NCBI GenBank assembly: GCA_008330645.1
Contig: VLTN01000019.1
Location: forward strand, 372,001 to 436,000
Direction of reading: 5' to 3'
DNA: 64,000 bases
Source of the DNA: Cafeteria roenbergensis
Taxonomy: Eukaryota; Sar; Bigyra; Bicosoecida; Cafeteriaceae
Part shown: piece by piece, positions 17,601 through 27,329 of the stretch
Layout of the letters: each line of letters starts with the position of its first letter
Numbering within the stretch: position 1 is the stretch's first letter
Translations under genes and position numbers: made by a program
The notes under the pieces: model-generated
The model's input: only the letters and a program-made list of their open reading frames with translations
The model's database searches: none
Told to the model about the DNA's origin: nothing

Positions 17601-20600
17601 GCTGTCGTCCGGCGGCTGGAAGCCGCTCGCGACCGCACGCTGGGCCGGGTGCGGCTCTGCGCGGAGGAGGAGCTGCGCGGAGAGCGGGCAGAGCGCCTTC
17701 GACGGTCCGCCGTGGCCTGGGCTCGGGCTGGCCACGCGGCAGTGGAGGCCGGCATCAGCGGGGCGCTCGAGGCGGCGGGGGACGTGGCTGAAGGTCACTC
17801 CCGAGGGCAGCGGGAGCGCGGCCTGGGCGTGGCCGACACGCTTGCAGGCATCGCGGCGCCGCTGCAGCACGGAGCAACAGCGGCAGAGCTGCCGGAGGTG
17901 CGGGCGCCGCCGGGCTCGGACGTGGCAGGGGCTAGTGGAGACGACGCCGCGCGCCCAGCGGCTGGCCATTCGCATGCGAGGAAGCGAAGCGAGGGCGGTT
18001 CAAGCGGCAGCGGCGGCGCAAGCGGCAGGGCCGAAGTTGGCAGCAGCGCGGGCAAGGCACGGGATAGCGGGACGGCGTCGACGAAGGCGCCGCCGACGAC
18101 GCCGTCGCCGCCGCTCCCCTGGCCGTGGGCTGATGTGTCTGCGTCCGGCCTGGGCGCTGCCAGAGCTGCCCGTCCGGCGGCCTGGGCCCCGCTTGCCAGG
18201 GTCGAATGGCGCGGCGTTGACCCGAGCTGTCTCGCGGCAGAGCCGCTGCGTCTTCTCGACCCCAGCGTCCAGCCACCGGACCCTGACGAGGCCCTGCTTG
18301 CTGCCGCTTCTGGCGGGCGCAGACAGGCTGGCGGCGGGCCGAAGTCCCAAAGGAGGGCCCCTCCTCCGCTGGCTCGCGAGGGCCCTGTTCTGGGGCCGTC
18401 GTCCGACTTTTGGAGGGGCGAGGAGGCGGCTCCGGAGGCGCAGGCGGTGCTCGTGGCCGGGTCGGAGATCCTGGCGCCCGTGCTCACGCCGGATGGGTCG
18501 CAAATGAGGGCAGCGGCTTCGGAAGCGAGGAGCGCTGCTGCAGCTGCCGCGGCAGACGGAGCGGTGGGGCCACTCGAGGCATCTGCTCGCGCCGCGGTAA
18601 AGCACGCGCACAACGTGCTCCTGCGGGCTGGAGAGGACGGCACTGAGGCAGGGGGCACAGGGCAGGCGCTCGACGACACGGCGGCCGGCTGGCTGGGCGT
18701 CCAGGCGGCCCAGACCACTCGCGTGGCGGCGGCCGCGGCCCAGCGGCGCGCTTCGGCTCGAGCCGCTCGCGTGTCGGGTTGTCTCCAGTCGGCCCAGGAG
18801 CGCCAGGCAGCGGCGGCGCAGGGCCAGATCGAGGGCGGGCGGCCCGGCTCCAGAAGCAGCTCACGCTCGCGCGCGTCGCCTATGCTGGCGAGAGCTGGGG
18901 CCGGCTCGCGGGCGTCGGTCGGCAGCGCACGTCGTGGCATGCGGCCCCACCGCTTCAGCGGGTGGGACGACGACGACGACGACGACGGCGACGCGGGAGA
19001 GGCGCTTGCTGCCGGCATTGACGACGACGCCGACGAAGCGGCAGCTGGCCGAGACGGCGCGGCAGCCTCTGCCGGTGCGGGGCACAGCAGCAGGCCTCTG
19101 GCGCTGCCAGCGCTTATGCCCGGCCAGGCTCCGACCTTTGCGGGCTCGTTCGTGCAGCCGGTGCCCGCCGGCGGGCCCGTCGCCTCGCCGCAGCTGGCGC
19201 CCCGACGGTCAATGGCGGGGTTCTCGCCGGGGCCGCGAGCCTCGCCGCCCGCCACTCCTGGTGGCGGGTCTGGGCGCGGGCCAGCCAGTGGCGCTGCTGC
19301 CACGCCGGAGACCAGGCGTCGCCCCGTGTGGCCCGCGGACAGCGGCGGCGGGGAGGAGCAGGATCTTCGGCCCAGCTACGTTTCGGCCTCGCTGCGGGAC
19401 GCGGCGTGGCTCGCGCAGGAGTGGCCTGCTGCTCGTCGGGCCGTGGCCGCCCGGCAGCTCGCGCTGGCGATGCTGCTTGCCCGCCGCCGCCGCCGCCGTG
19501 ACCGCCTCCAGCTCATGGACGGCCCGGCCAGGCCTCACGGAAGGGCCGCCAGGTTTTCCGCGGCCGCCGTAGGTGACTCTGCCCCGGCGAGCGGTGGCGA
19601 CGGCAGCGCGACCGGCGGCGGCGGAGGGCCGGGGGTTCAGGGGGCGACTGACTCCGGCGAGAGGGCCGGCGTCGGGGGGGTCTTCCTCGGCGCGTGGCTG
19701 TCGCAGTTCGGGCTGCCCGCTGCCCCCGACGTTACGTCCACCACAGCGGCCGTGACTGCCGCGTCGATTCCTCAGCCGGAGGCTGCCTCTGGTGCGGAGC
19801 GCTCGCCATTGCGCGACCAGCTGGGCGGGACGGCAGACGAGTGGCACGACGACATGGAGGAGCAGGGAGTGCGCGTGTGGAGGCGCAGGTGGAAGCACAG
19901 CGCCGCGGCCAGCGACTTTGAAGTGGCCGAGCCTCTTCACACGCTCTCTGCGTTCAGGCGCAGCTGGGCCGCCAGGCGCACGGTCCGGCGTCTGCCTCCC
20001 CAAACGGTGCTTCGGAGGTGGATGGACGCGCAAACGGCGTGGCTAGGGCCCGCTCTCTTTGCGGAGCAGCATCGCAAGATGGCCAGCGCCGCGAACGACG
20101 GGGGCGCCCCGTCCGGAGAGCAGGAGTCTGACTCGGGCGAGCTCAGCGACTCTGTGCAGCTGCTGAAGCCATCCCCGCAGCGCCAGCTCACGTCCGCGCG
20201 CAGCTTTGGCGCGCAGAGTCTGTCGAGCGCCGATCGCTCGCTGGTGGGGGCAACGGTGCAGCACCGCCGGGTGCTTGTCGTCCCGCGCCGCGGCGCCTCC
20301 GACCCGCTCGCTGCCTCGGACGGTGACCTCGACCCCGATGCGGCCCGCGCGCTTGCGCGTAGCGCTGCGTCGTCGGACGCGGAGTGGGGTCTGCGGCGCG
20401 GGTGGCGGGCCGTGTGGCTGGACGCCGAGCCCCGCCTGGCGCTTCGGCAGCGCGCGCCGAAGGAGGGCGAGGCGCAGGGCGGGGACGAGAGCGACGGGGC
20501 GTCGAGCGGCGGCATCTCCCCCTCCGGCCGAGGCAGCCAGAGCACTGCAGCGGGGGCGGCCGTCAGCGCCGCTGTGGATGGCCGGCTCGGCTCCAGGGGC

Positions 20601-23600
20601 AGCACGAGCGGCCGCACGACGTCCTCGGTGCAGGGCACGCCCCCCCCCGGCCTGGGGCAGAGCGGCCGCCCCGCCAGCAGCGCCCGAATGGAGCTGGTCG
20701 TGGGGGCGAGGGCGACGGGCGGGTTTGCGCCTGACAGTCCCGGCAGAGGGGGCGCCGACATCTCCAGAAGCGACGCGCCGGCGTCGCTTGTGTCCCTTCC
20801 TCGGCGGCTGCGAGGGGTGGTGGGCGGGTACATCCCTGAGCCCAGGGCCGACCTTTCGCCCACCCCCTCGGCCTCGCCTGCTCTCAGCACGCCGAGCTTT
20901 GCCGGCACGCCGCACTCGCGCGCCGCGCAGTCCTTGGCGCAGCGCCGTGCAGCGGCGTGGCAGCTGGCTTCGTCGCGAATGGGGGCCCCGGCATCTGCTG
21001 TGCGTGCCGCCCCTCACGGCTGGGCTGCCGCCGGGGATGCCGTGTCGCTCTCCGCCTTGGTGGCTGGGTTCCTGCTGCGCGCTCTCGCCCCAGCTGCTCT
21101 CTTCAGCCCTGAGCGAGCCGCCGCAGCCTTCAGCCACGACCTTCCCAGCGGCGGAGGAAGGCCCTCCTCGGCCGCGTGGCAGCGACCCGGCGCGGACGGC
21201 CGCGGGATGCTGCTGTCAAGCCGAGAGAGAAAGGCCTCGCTCCAGGCTGCGGTGGCCAGCGCCGAAGCTGGCGCGGAGGCCCTGAGCTCGGTGCTGCGGG
21301 GGGCCGGGCTCGACGGAGCCCTGGCCCGCGAGTGGGCCCGGGCCGCCGCGCTGGCGCCCGCTGCTGCTGGCCGGCTCCGTAGGCTTGCGGCCGCGGACGG
21401 AGTGTCTGTCGCGGGCTCCCAGGGAGGCCGTTCAGGCCAGCCCAACTTGGAGGAGCGAAGCCGCGGTGATGCTTTCAGCGTGGGCGCCTTGAGTGAGGTC
21501 AGCGACGTCGAGCTCAGCGACAGCGACTCCTCGTCCCCAGGAGATGTCGCTGCTCCAAGCGAGGCGACTTCGTCGGCCAGGGGAGGCAGCCCCCGAGCCG
21601 GCAGGAGCGGGCCGTCGGACGCCGCGGGCGCCTCTCCTAGAGCGGGAGGGTCGACGTCCGGGTCCGGGGGAGCCGGGGCTTCACGCCACGCGGCGCCCGT
21701 GCTTGCAGGATCCGGAGCGCAGACGGAGGCGCCGTCGCTCCGGCCGCGCGAGGCTCTCCAGCTTGCGTCGCTCCTCCCAACCGTGGCAGCTGCGCAGTGG
21801 CTGATGGCTCGGAGCGCCGGCGTGGACGCCCGGCCCGCCTTCGCCGAGCTGCTGCGCCACCGGGGCAGGTGCGCGGAGGAGCTCGCGGCAGAGGGTGGGG
21901 GCGCGTCCGGGCCGCGGTCTCTTCGGTGGCCGACCCGCACCGGGCGGTACTTGGATGGGATGCCCTCCCAGGGGAGCTCGTCTCCGGCGGCGAGCAGGGG
22001 TGCCGCGGAGCGCATGCGGCAGTCCTGGCCCGCGGCCCTGGCGCCGGCGCACGTGGCCGTGCAGCTAGCAGCCGGGGCGCTGGCAGGATCAGGCATGGCT
22101 GCGTCGCTCTTGCCCCTGCTTATCGGGTCGCGACGGCTTGCGCTGGGCGCCGCGGTTCCGGGACCGTCGTGGCAGTCCGGCCTCCGGTCAACGGACAGAG
22201 ACGGCGGCTTGCGCGCCTGGGACCCGCGGCGAGCGGGCGGCACTGGCTGGGCAGTTCTGACTCCCAGCTCGCTTGCCGACAGCGACGTCGCGGTGGTGGT
22301 GGCGGGAGTCAGGCCAACCCTGCCGCCGGGCACCAAGGTGCGAGGGGAGGAGGCAGAGGCGTCAGACTCGGACGAGCCAAGCGCCACGTCCGCAAGCAGG
22401 CCTGCTGCGCGCCGGTGGGTGGCAATCTTTGCCGACGGGGGCTCCCACGCCGCCGCGGCTGCGGCCTCGAGTCAGGATCGCTCGCCATTGCCCCAGGCTG
22501 GGCCGCGCCCCGCCCCTGGCACTCTGGCTCTGCCGGCTCCCTCCTTCGCGCCGGGCACCGACGCCCTTCTGGGCGAGCTCGCGCGTGTCTCGCACGCAGT
22601 TGGGGCAGCGAGCGTGCAGCGGCCGTGGCCGTTCACCGCCGTTGACACGCCCGCCCGGGCGCTGGCGTGGGTGGCCCAGCGAGCGCTCCCCGCGGCCATG
22701 CTCCCCGGCCCGGATGTGAGTGCCCTCACCGCGATAGCGGGAGGAGGGGGCAGCTTCGCGGCCGGCAGTGCGGCCCGGACGCCTCTTCCGCTGCTGCAAG
22801 CTTTGCCGCTGCCCGGAGTTCCGGTTCGACTCGCGGGCACTCCTTGGGCCATTGGATCAGCTGACAGCGGCAGGGCCTCCCTGCGGGACGATCAGGAGCG
22901 AGCGCTGCTCGCGTCGACCAGGGCTTCGCTGACCAGCCATGCCGCGCCGGCCACCTGGCCTGGGTCAGCCGCCACGGCGGGTGCACCCAATCCGACGGGC
23001 GACCCCCTGGGTGGCATTCGGGGGAAGCTGGCGCACGCCGGCGACAGGCCCTGCCAATCGCAAGGGGCTCCTGAGCCCACCGGCATCGCTGGATCGCTGC
23101 CCGCCACGGAGCAAGACCTGCTTGCTGCACTGCAGAGCTCCGCCACCGCGAGCAGCATGGCCATCCGGTCGGGTGCACAGCCGGCGCACGGGCCGCTGCT
23201 GGCACTGCTGATGCCGTGGATGCGGCTGTGGCCTGGGATGCCCCGCCGTCCCGAGCACGCCGGCTGGATGGAGGGGTCGCTTGCGTCGTCCGTCGCGGCA
23301 GCATGGCCGTGGGAGCCGGAGCTGTCACCGGCGGCGGCACAGGCGGCATCCGGTGTCGAGGACGCGGCCCGCCAGTGGCAGGCCTCGCTCTCGCACCTGC
23401 AGCAGCAGCAGCAGCAGCAGCAGCAACGGGCTGCCAGCGTGCAGCCAGGTGCGTGGCAGCCGCCTTCCGGTTCGCCGGCCGCTCTGTACCGTGAGAGCGG
23501 GAGCCTGGGGCGCATGGCCGCGGCTCGCGACAGGGAGCTCCCCTCAAGCTACGCCGCGCTCCTGTCGTCGGCGCTGCAGCCAGGAGACAAGACGGTCTTG

Positions 23601-26600
23601 CTCGCCGACGGGCGCGGTCCGGCCACCACGAGAAGGCTGCTTCGGTCAACCACGGAGGGCCTGTTGGCCGCCATGGACGCGACCGAGGCCTCAGAGCGGC
23701 AGCAGCTTGCCGCGGAGGCCACGTTCCACGCGTCCGTGGATGGGCTTGCCAGGGAGTCGTGGGTGAGCCTCGCAGCGCAGGCGCAGGCGGCAGTGAGCGC
23801 CAGGGAGGCGGCCGCCAGGGCAGAGGCGGAGGCCGAGACGCTGGCAGCGGCGCAGGCCGGGTCGCAGGCCCTTCCCGTACAGTGGGACGGCAGGGGGCGG
23901 CGCGCGGGGCGCGCTGCGCGTGCGTCATGGCCCCCGCCGACCGCCTCCTCGGCGCCGGCTGCGCAGGCCGGTGCCCCCACCGCCGCGATGGCTGCCGGTG
24001 CTGCTGGAGGCAGGCAGCGGGTTGGAGCCAAGCTTTCGTCCCAGGGTCGTCGTGGGGGCTCCTCGGGTGCTCCGCCCTCGCGACCCCAGCGCGGGGCTGG
24101 CGCGCTCGCACCGTCGGCGGCGCCGTCGCCTGCCGCCGCGCAAGCCCCATCCAAGGGCTCGAGCGCGTGCGTGCCGCCGTGGGACGACGGGGACACCGCC
24201 ATCAGAGGCACAGTGGCAGCCTTGCCGCCAACAGTGTCCGGCGTGGGCCCTGCGGGATCCGCTTCCGACGCCGCCTTGCGCATTCAGACGTTTTCTCACG
24301 TGTCGCTTCGCCGAATCGTTGACGTTCTGGTGGCCTGTTGTCAGGACGAGATCCGGCTCGAGATAACCAGAGCCCGCGACGAGGCGCGCGCCGCAGGCGA
24401 GGATCTCTCCTCGGAGCTGGCCAGCCTGCTTCGCACGCCGACGAGGCAACTGGACGTCGACCCAACGCGCGTGGCGGCAGCGGCCGCGGAAGTCAATGGC
24501 GTGCTCGCGGCCTATGCCACGGTCCTCCGGGCCACATTCAGGCTCTACGCGGCAATCGAAGGCCGGCCCCGGCGGCCGGGACGGCCGGCCTCGCGCCCGG
24601 AGACGGCGCAGGCGGAAGGGCAGACCGCTGCGGACGAGTCCGCCGGAGCGGGCGCGGGGGAGGCACCGGGCGGCGGCGCTCAGGTCGCTCCGGAGCTGGT
24701 GATGGACTCAGCGGAGTTCCAGCGCTTCCTTCGCGAGACGCGCGTTGTGGGTGAGGAGCAGAGGGCTGCGGACTTTTTGCAGAGCCAGGAGGCGACGACG
24801 TCGGAGGCCAGGCAGAGGCGGCAGCGGGCAGCGCAGATGGGCGCTCGCGGGTACATGGGAGGCAGACGGGCGTCTCTGCCCAGCGACGGGTCCAGCAGCG
24901 ACGAGGACGGCGCGGCGGGAGGCATGATCCTTCTCCGCAAGGGGGGGCAGGCGCAGGGCCGCGGGCTGGGCGCGGAGCTTCGGCGCTTCGAGCCCAAGGA
25001 GCGATCCAAGCTCACGGCACAGGGGGCGCTGCGGATCTTCGCGCTGGTGAACCGGCCGGTGCTTCGACAGGGGGTCAAGGCTGGAGCGCTGTCGGTGCAG
25101 CAGCAGCAGCAGCTTTCGGGGGCAGAGACGGCCACGGCGGCTGCTCGTCGCCGGGCCGCGCGGGCAGCCGTCGCCCTCTGGGACGGACAAGACGGCGTCG
25201 TGGGCAGCGACGAGGAGGAGGCGGAGGCGGAGGCGGCCTCCCCTCGCCTGGCGACTGCTGCTTCAAGCGGCGCGCGCAAGGCTGCTGCCCCGAAAACACG
25301 GCCGCCCCCATCGTCTCTGCATGAAATGCTGGTTGCGGCAGCCAAGCGTTGGGAGGTCGCAGACCTGTCGGCAGGAATCCCGGCCAGGCGCAAGCTGCGC
25401 GGCGCTGTCCACAGTGTCATCGCCATGGCAAGGGTTGCCAAGGCCAAAGCCGCCTCCACGCCGGTGGCCGACGCGACGCAGGCAGCCACGAGCAGCTTCA
25501 GCAAGCAGGGCCGCGTGGAGCGGCTCAAGGCGGCCCACAGCGCCAGCCTGAGCGCCGCACGCGCCCCCCCCACGGCGGGCGTCGGCGGCCGCCCCGAGCC
25601 AAGTGCGGACGCTGTGGCTCGCGCCCTGCGCGCGGCGGGCGGCGGCGGGGCTGGCGGCGGTCGAGGGGGTCGCGGGAGGGCAGAGCGGGCGGCAGCGGCC
25701 GCCTCGCGCACGCTGGCGTCCTCCACCCCACGCAGCGTGGCGACGCCCTCGGGGCCGTTCACCCCGCTGCTCAAGGGGTCTCCGTTCGTGCCGAGGACTC
25801 CGGGCTCCGCCCTCAGCAGGCAGCTCTCGACCCCCGGCGCGGGGGGACCGCCAGCCACTCCAATTGGCGATGGCGACGAGCTGGACTCAGGCAGCGACGC
25901 TTCCAGTGACGGCAACGGCAATGATGGCGGGGAAGCGCTCGACGGCGAGGAGGCAGGGTCCGGCGGGCAGCCAGTGGAGCTGAATCCTGCAGAGGCTGCC
26001 AACCCTGACGACGCACTGAACGCGCGCGAGTTTGTCGAGGCGCTGGTGCGGCTGGCCGCGCGGCGGTTCAGCGGGAAGCGCTCGCGGCAGCGGTCGCCGT
26101 CCTTGGCGGAGCGGCTGCGCCGCCTCATTGAGCGGCACGTCCTGCGTGGAATGCACGCTGCCGACCCCGTGGCATTCCGGCGAACGCTCGCGTCCCGGCC
26201 CGTAGCGGCGGCGCTTGCGTCGGCGCGGCTCATGCTCCGGCGGGCGTTCCTCGGGTACTGCTTGATCCAGCACTGGGCAGATGCAGCAGCAGCGCAGCGC
26301 AAGAGGCCAGGGTCTCGGCGGGCGCTGAAGGACGACATTGCGGACCCGAGCCGGGCTCAGCCCGGCGGAGCGCAGGGGCTGCAGCTGCGAACGTGGCTCA
26401 GACTGATGGGGGACGCGGGCGCGGCCGTCGCCTGGAGCAAACAGCGCATGAACACGAGGGACGTTCTCCGGTGGGTCGTGGCGCAGCAGGGCGAGCGGAA
26501 GGCCGGCGGGCCCTCCGCCGCCGTGAGCAAGCTGCCCGGGGGGCACAAGGGAAGCGTTGCTGCGGCGTCGCACGGCACAAGCTGGGTGAGTGTGTGGCGC

Positions 26601-27083
26601 CTCGGCCTCGAGCGGCTGTCGTGTGCCACGGCCAAGCGGCTGTTCCGCGACGCGCAGGCCACCCATGCTGGCCGCTCTGGCGGCGATTTGGACGAGGACG
26701 ACGAGGGCGTCGATGCGCAAGAGGACGATGACGACGACGTCGACTTGGACGATGACGACGACGCGGACCGCGGTGCCGACGGCGGCTCGTCGCCAAAGTC
26801 CGCTGGGTCGAGGGCAAGCCTGAGGTCGAGGTCGAAGTCGCCCCCCGCCCTTCGGATCCAGGTGGACGCAGAGGGCAGCCCGGCCGCCCAGTCGACCACG
26901 GCCAAGACCATCGACGACGACGCCGTGATGATCGAGTCCGAGTTTGCCGAGGCAGTGTGCGCCGCCGCGGTTCACGCAGTCCCGGACCCGATGCTGTCCT
27001 CGGCCATGCGAGCCACGGTGTTTGTGCGCGCGCTGGCCAGCTCGCCTGCCATGGGCCTTGCCCTCGACGCCCTCGCCTTGTAG
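14613..27083 (+). CDS. Giant intronless protein (about 4,156 aa) with Sfi1-like and EF-hand-like helical modules
   Basis: A 12.5-kb frame without stops. The start is taken at MAESGASGRG (14613), because the frame upstream to 14058 crosses AT-rich intergenic DNA. The N-terminal third is disordered (Pro/Ser/Ala/Arg). Around residues 899-951 are Sfi1-type centrin-binding repeats, with LLSTVFSTWRD and MRASFSRWRRG and Trp spacing of 35. An Asp run lies at about 18,967-18,995 and a second acidic run at about 26,690-26,775. A (CAG)n tract near 23,400 encodes polyGln. The C-terminal 900 residues carry two similar helical modules: ATFRLYAAIEG, AEFQRFLRETRV and GALRIFALVN, then AREFVEALVRLAARRF, AFLGYCLIQHW and ESEFAEAVCAAAV. 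Such F-x-EAL modules recur in large protist flagellar proteins, from memory. A basal-body or flagellar scaffold is inferred. No enzyme domain was seen. Confidence 0.75.
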   Translation: MAESGASGRGFQDAGEPQPWARDGKPAPRPPMSASREVATAADSATKRVPSRPATATKATVDRLATPIRRGAGRVRVVTGTQPLPSPRPPTAPPQAHGAAPYHRVGPSGGVARDSRLDISAETRAVVLSWSKRRAEGDGTGRAPGSAQVVSTPLTLRARGGAGAGSSSSKPSAWRSTARASTGQRPASDRRFGSLAAPSTIEERAVAATRDASLLGEAAVGAAGPGAFAPSSMPRRNSRQLRQAGPEGGWAAVGPTRPASSSAAGPGGRAGSAADSGAARRLPVGSTRDTRFPLQLAAPALAERLRREVLSARSHADAAVAAAGGEVASATVANRMGVPGRWAEARALQRFSSARGASRGEGSLARPAGGRAGFVRWSVTQPGSTLTLLRQMAEQVSDAARREEDDVTAAAIQAMGAGAGQEDAGAGRQRGVRDVATTLSAVLEAGPSSTGAGALLAGIGLGKEAVHVLAGGEMVDPLLERYERRGMGLGGALPIAGPGSKAGRMGGTEPGQSDAVEAWEAIAAAAASGHVEHLYRQSPAGADDFAEQGGAVGRRAGPAGVERSGGELRAWLAEWFAHGVAAAQGADVDGETLIVGDTAGRRGSWRGPPGTPAPEAAQSVAASSRRGSSAGRRAGDSGPDPRTAPKRSAGRAAAGSVVPAAGFTSDSLFVEVMLREAVSANAAAGGQPSALLAALALSALERVQPLLGAWQPLVQRARASIANSLFADLATVERLCRVGPRGLGASGALALGSTAASSGWAAGSVQSPVSPSSSLGVSGADRTASPRRLEVGPGLSESAGRLRGPAEAAMSRALAGPARWGLAPLRPEGVWSMGALQPAPGLSPGLVPFASTPYFAVVRALRADVVALETRAAAVALDSAALTEELGRQRGVFSTSVRRWQRGLLSTVFSTWRDNAVNRRLRLNRAARFFRRLHANGDATMRASFSRWRRGAAASRQARGFDSLGQQQLRLSGAAQLVEEHRWRIAQRRASDRVGWAVVRRLEAARDRTLGRVRLCAEEELRGERAERLRRSAVAWARAGHAAVEAGISGALEAAGDVAEGHSRGQRERGLGVADTLAGIAAPLQHGATAAELPEVRAPPGSDVAGASGDDAARPAAGHSHARKRSEGGSSGSGGASGRAEVGSSAGKARDSGTASTKAPPTTPSPPLPWPWADVSASGLGAARAARPAAWAPLARVEWRGVDPSCLAAEPLRLLDPSVQPPDPDEALLAAASGGRRQAGGGPKSQRRAPPPLAREGPVLGPSSDFWRGEEAAPEAQAVLVAGSEILAPVLTPDGSQMRAAASEARSAAAAAAADGAVGPLEASARAAVKHAHNVLLRAGEDGTEAGGTGQALDDTAAGWLGVQAAQTTRVAAAAAQRRASARAARVSGCLQSAQERQAAAAQGQIEGGRPGSRSSSRSRASPMLARAGAGSRASVGSARRGMRPHRFSGWDDDDDDDGDAGEALAAGIDDDADEAAAGRDGAAASAGAGHSSRPLALPALMPGQAPTFAGSFVQPVPAGGPVASPQLAPRRSMAGFSPGPRASPPATPGGGSGRGPASGAAATPETRRRPVWPADSGGGEEQDLRPSYVSASLRDAAWLAQEWPAARRAVAARQLALAMLLARRRRRRDRLQLMDGPARPHGRAARFSAAAVGDSAPASGGDGSATGGGGGPGVQGATDSGERAGVGGVFLGAWLSQFGLPAAPDVTSTTAAVTAASIPQPEAASGAERSPLRDQLGGTADEWHDDMEEQGVRVWRRRWKHSAAASDFEVAEPLHTLSAFRRSWAARRTVRRLPPQTVLRRWMDAQTAWLGPALFAEQHRKMASAANDGGAPSGEQESDSGELSDSVQLLKPSPQRQLTSARSFGAQSLSSADRSLVGATVQHRRVLVVPRRGASDPLAASDGDLDPDAARALARSAASSDAEWGLRRGWRAVWLDAEPRLALRQRAPKEGEAQGGDESDGASSGGISPSGRGSQSTAAGAAVSAAVDGRLGSRGSTSGRTTSSVQGTPPPGLGQSGRPASSARMELVVGARATGGFAPDSPGRGGADISRSDAPASLVSLPRRLRGVVGGYIPEPRADLSPTPSASPALSTPSFAGTPHSRAAQSLAQRRAAAWQLASSRMGAPASAVRAAPHGWAAAGDAVSLSALVAGFLLRALAPAALFSPERAAAAFSHDLPSGGGRPSSAAWQRPGADGRGMLLSSRERKASLQAAVASAEAGAEALSSVLRGAGLDGALAREWARAAALAPAAAGRLRRLAAADGVSVAGSQGGRSGQPNLEERSRGDAFSVGALSEVSDVELSDSDSSSPGDVAAPSEATSSARGGSPRAGRSGPSDAAGASPRAGGSTSGSGGAGASRHAAPVLAGSGAQTEAPSLRPREALQLASLLPTVAAAQWLMARSAGVDARPAFAELLRHRGRCAEELAAEGGGASGPRSLRWPTRTGRYLDGMPSQGSSSPAASRGAAERMRQSWPAALAPAHVAVQLAAGALAGSGMAASLLPLLIGSRRLALGAAVPGPSWQSGLRSTDRDGGLRAWDPRRAGGTGWAVLTPSSLADSDVAVVVAGVRPTLPPGTKVRGEEAEASDSDEPSATSASRPAARRWVAIFADGGSHAAAAAASSQDRSPLPQAGPRPAPGTLALPAPSFAPGTDALLGELARVSHAVGAASVQRPWPFTAVDTPARALAWVAQRALPAAMLPGPDVSALTAIAGGGGSFAAGSAARTPLPLLQALPLPGVPVRLAGTPWAIGSADSGRASLRDDQERALLASTRASLTSHAAPATWPGSAATAGAPNPTGDPLGGIRGKLAHAGDRPCQSQGAPEPTGIAGSLPATEQDLLAALQSSATASSMAIRSGAQPAHGPLLALLMPWMRLWPGMPRRPEHAGWMEGSLASSVAAAWPWEPELSPAAAQAASGVEDAARQWQASLSHLQQQQQQQQQRAASVQPGAWQPPSGSPAALYRESGSLGRMAAARDRELPSSYAALLSSALQPGDKTVLLADGRGPATTRRLLRSTTEGLLAAMDATEASERQQLAAEATFHASVDGLARESWVSLAAQAQAAVSAREAAARAEAEAETLAAAQAGSQALPVQWDGRGRRAGRAARASWPPPTASSAPAAQAGAPTAAMAAGAAGGRQRVGAKLSSQGRRGGSSGAPPSRPQRGAGALAPSAAPSPAAAQAPSKGSSACVPPWDDGDTAIRGTVAALPPTVSGVGPAGSASDAALRIQTFSHVSLRRIVDVLVACCQDEIRLEITRARDEARAAGEDLSSELASLLRTPTRQLDVDPTRVAAAAAEVNGVLAAYATVLRATFRLYAAIEGRPRRPGRPASRPETAQAEGQTAADESAGAGAGEAPGGGAQVAPELVMDSAEFQRFLRETRVVGEEQRAADFLQSQEATTSEARQRRQRAAQMGARGYMGGRRASLPSDGSSSDEDGAAGGMILLRKGGQAQGRGLGAELRRFEPKERSKLTAQGALRIFALVNRPVLRQGVKAGALSVQQQQQLSGAETATAAARRRAARAAVALWDGQDGVVGSDEEEAEAEAASPRLATAASSGARKAAAPKTRPPPSSLHEMLVAAAKRWEVADLSAGIPARRKLRGAVHSVIAMARVAKAKAASTPVADATQAATSSFSKQGRVERLKAAHSASLSAARAPPTAGVGGRPEPSADAVARALRAAGGGGAGGGRGGRGRAERAAAAASRTLASSTPRSVATPSGPFTPLLKGSPFVPRTPGSALSRQLSTPGAGGPPATPIGDGDELDSGSDASSDGNGNDGGEALDGEEAGSGGQPVELNPAEAANPDDALNAREFVEALVRLAARRFSGKRSRQRSPSLAERLRRLIERHVLRGMHAADPVAFRRTLASRPVAAALASARLMLRRAFLGYCLIQHWADAAAAQRKRPGSRRALKDDIADPSRAQPGGAQGLQLRTWLRLMGDAGAAVAWSKQRMNTRDVLRWVVAQQGERKAGGPSAAVSKLPGGHKGSVAAASHGTSWVSVWRLGLERLSCATAKRLFRDAQATHAGRSGGDLDEDDEGVDAQEDDDDDVDLDDDDDADRGADGGSSPKSAGSRASLRSRSKSPPALRIQVDAEGSPAAQSTTAKTIDDDAVMIESEFAEAVCAAAVHAVPDPMLSSAMRATVFVRALASSPAMGLALDALAL
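23398..23426 (+). repeat. (CAG)n microsatellite encoding polyglutamine
   Basis: About nine CAG/CAA codons within the giant protein's reading frame, following SLSHL. A shorter CAG run occurs at about 25,098-25,112 in the same gene. Confidence 0.9.
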
Positions 27084-27329
27084 GTGCGCAGTGTGTGGTC
27101 AGGCTGACTCTCTGTCAGCAAATTGAGCACAACGCTTGGCGTGGCAAGGTTGAGTGGAGCATTGCCTCTGGGCGGGCTGCAGGACATGCCGGCGATCGGT
27201 GCCAGCCCGCTCCGTGTAAACCACTTGCGCCAACGAACAGAACGCAGCACAACGCACCCACCCGCGGGCCCAGCTGAGGCGGGTCGCGGCAGAGCACCCA
27301 CTGTCGCGCACGCGACGATCGGCCGTGCG
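27084..27329. other. Convergent 3' region, giant gene 1 / Tim21-like gene
   Basis: A 246-bp gap between two stop codons. No feature beyond 3' UTR sequence was recognised. Confidence 0.5.
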
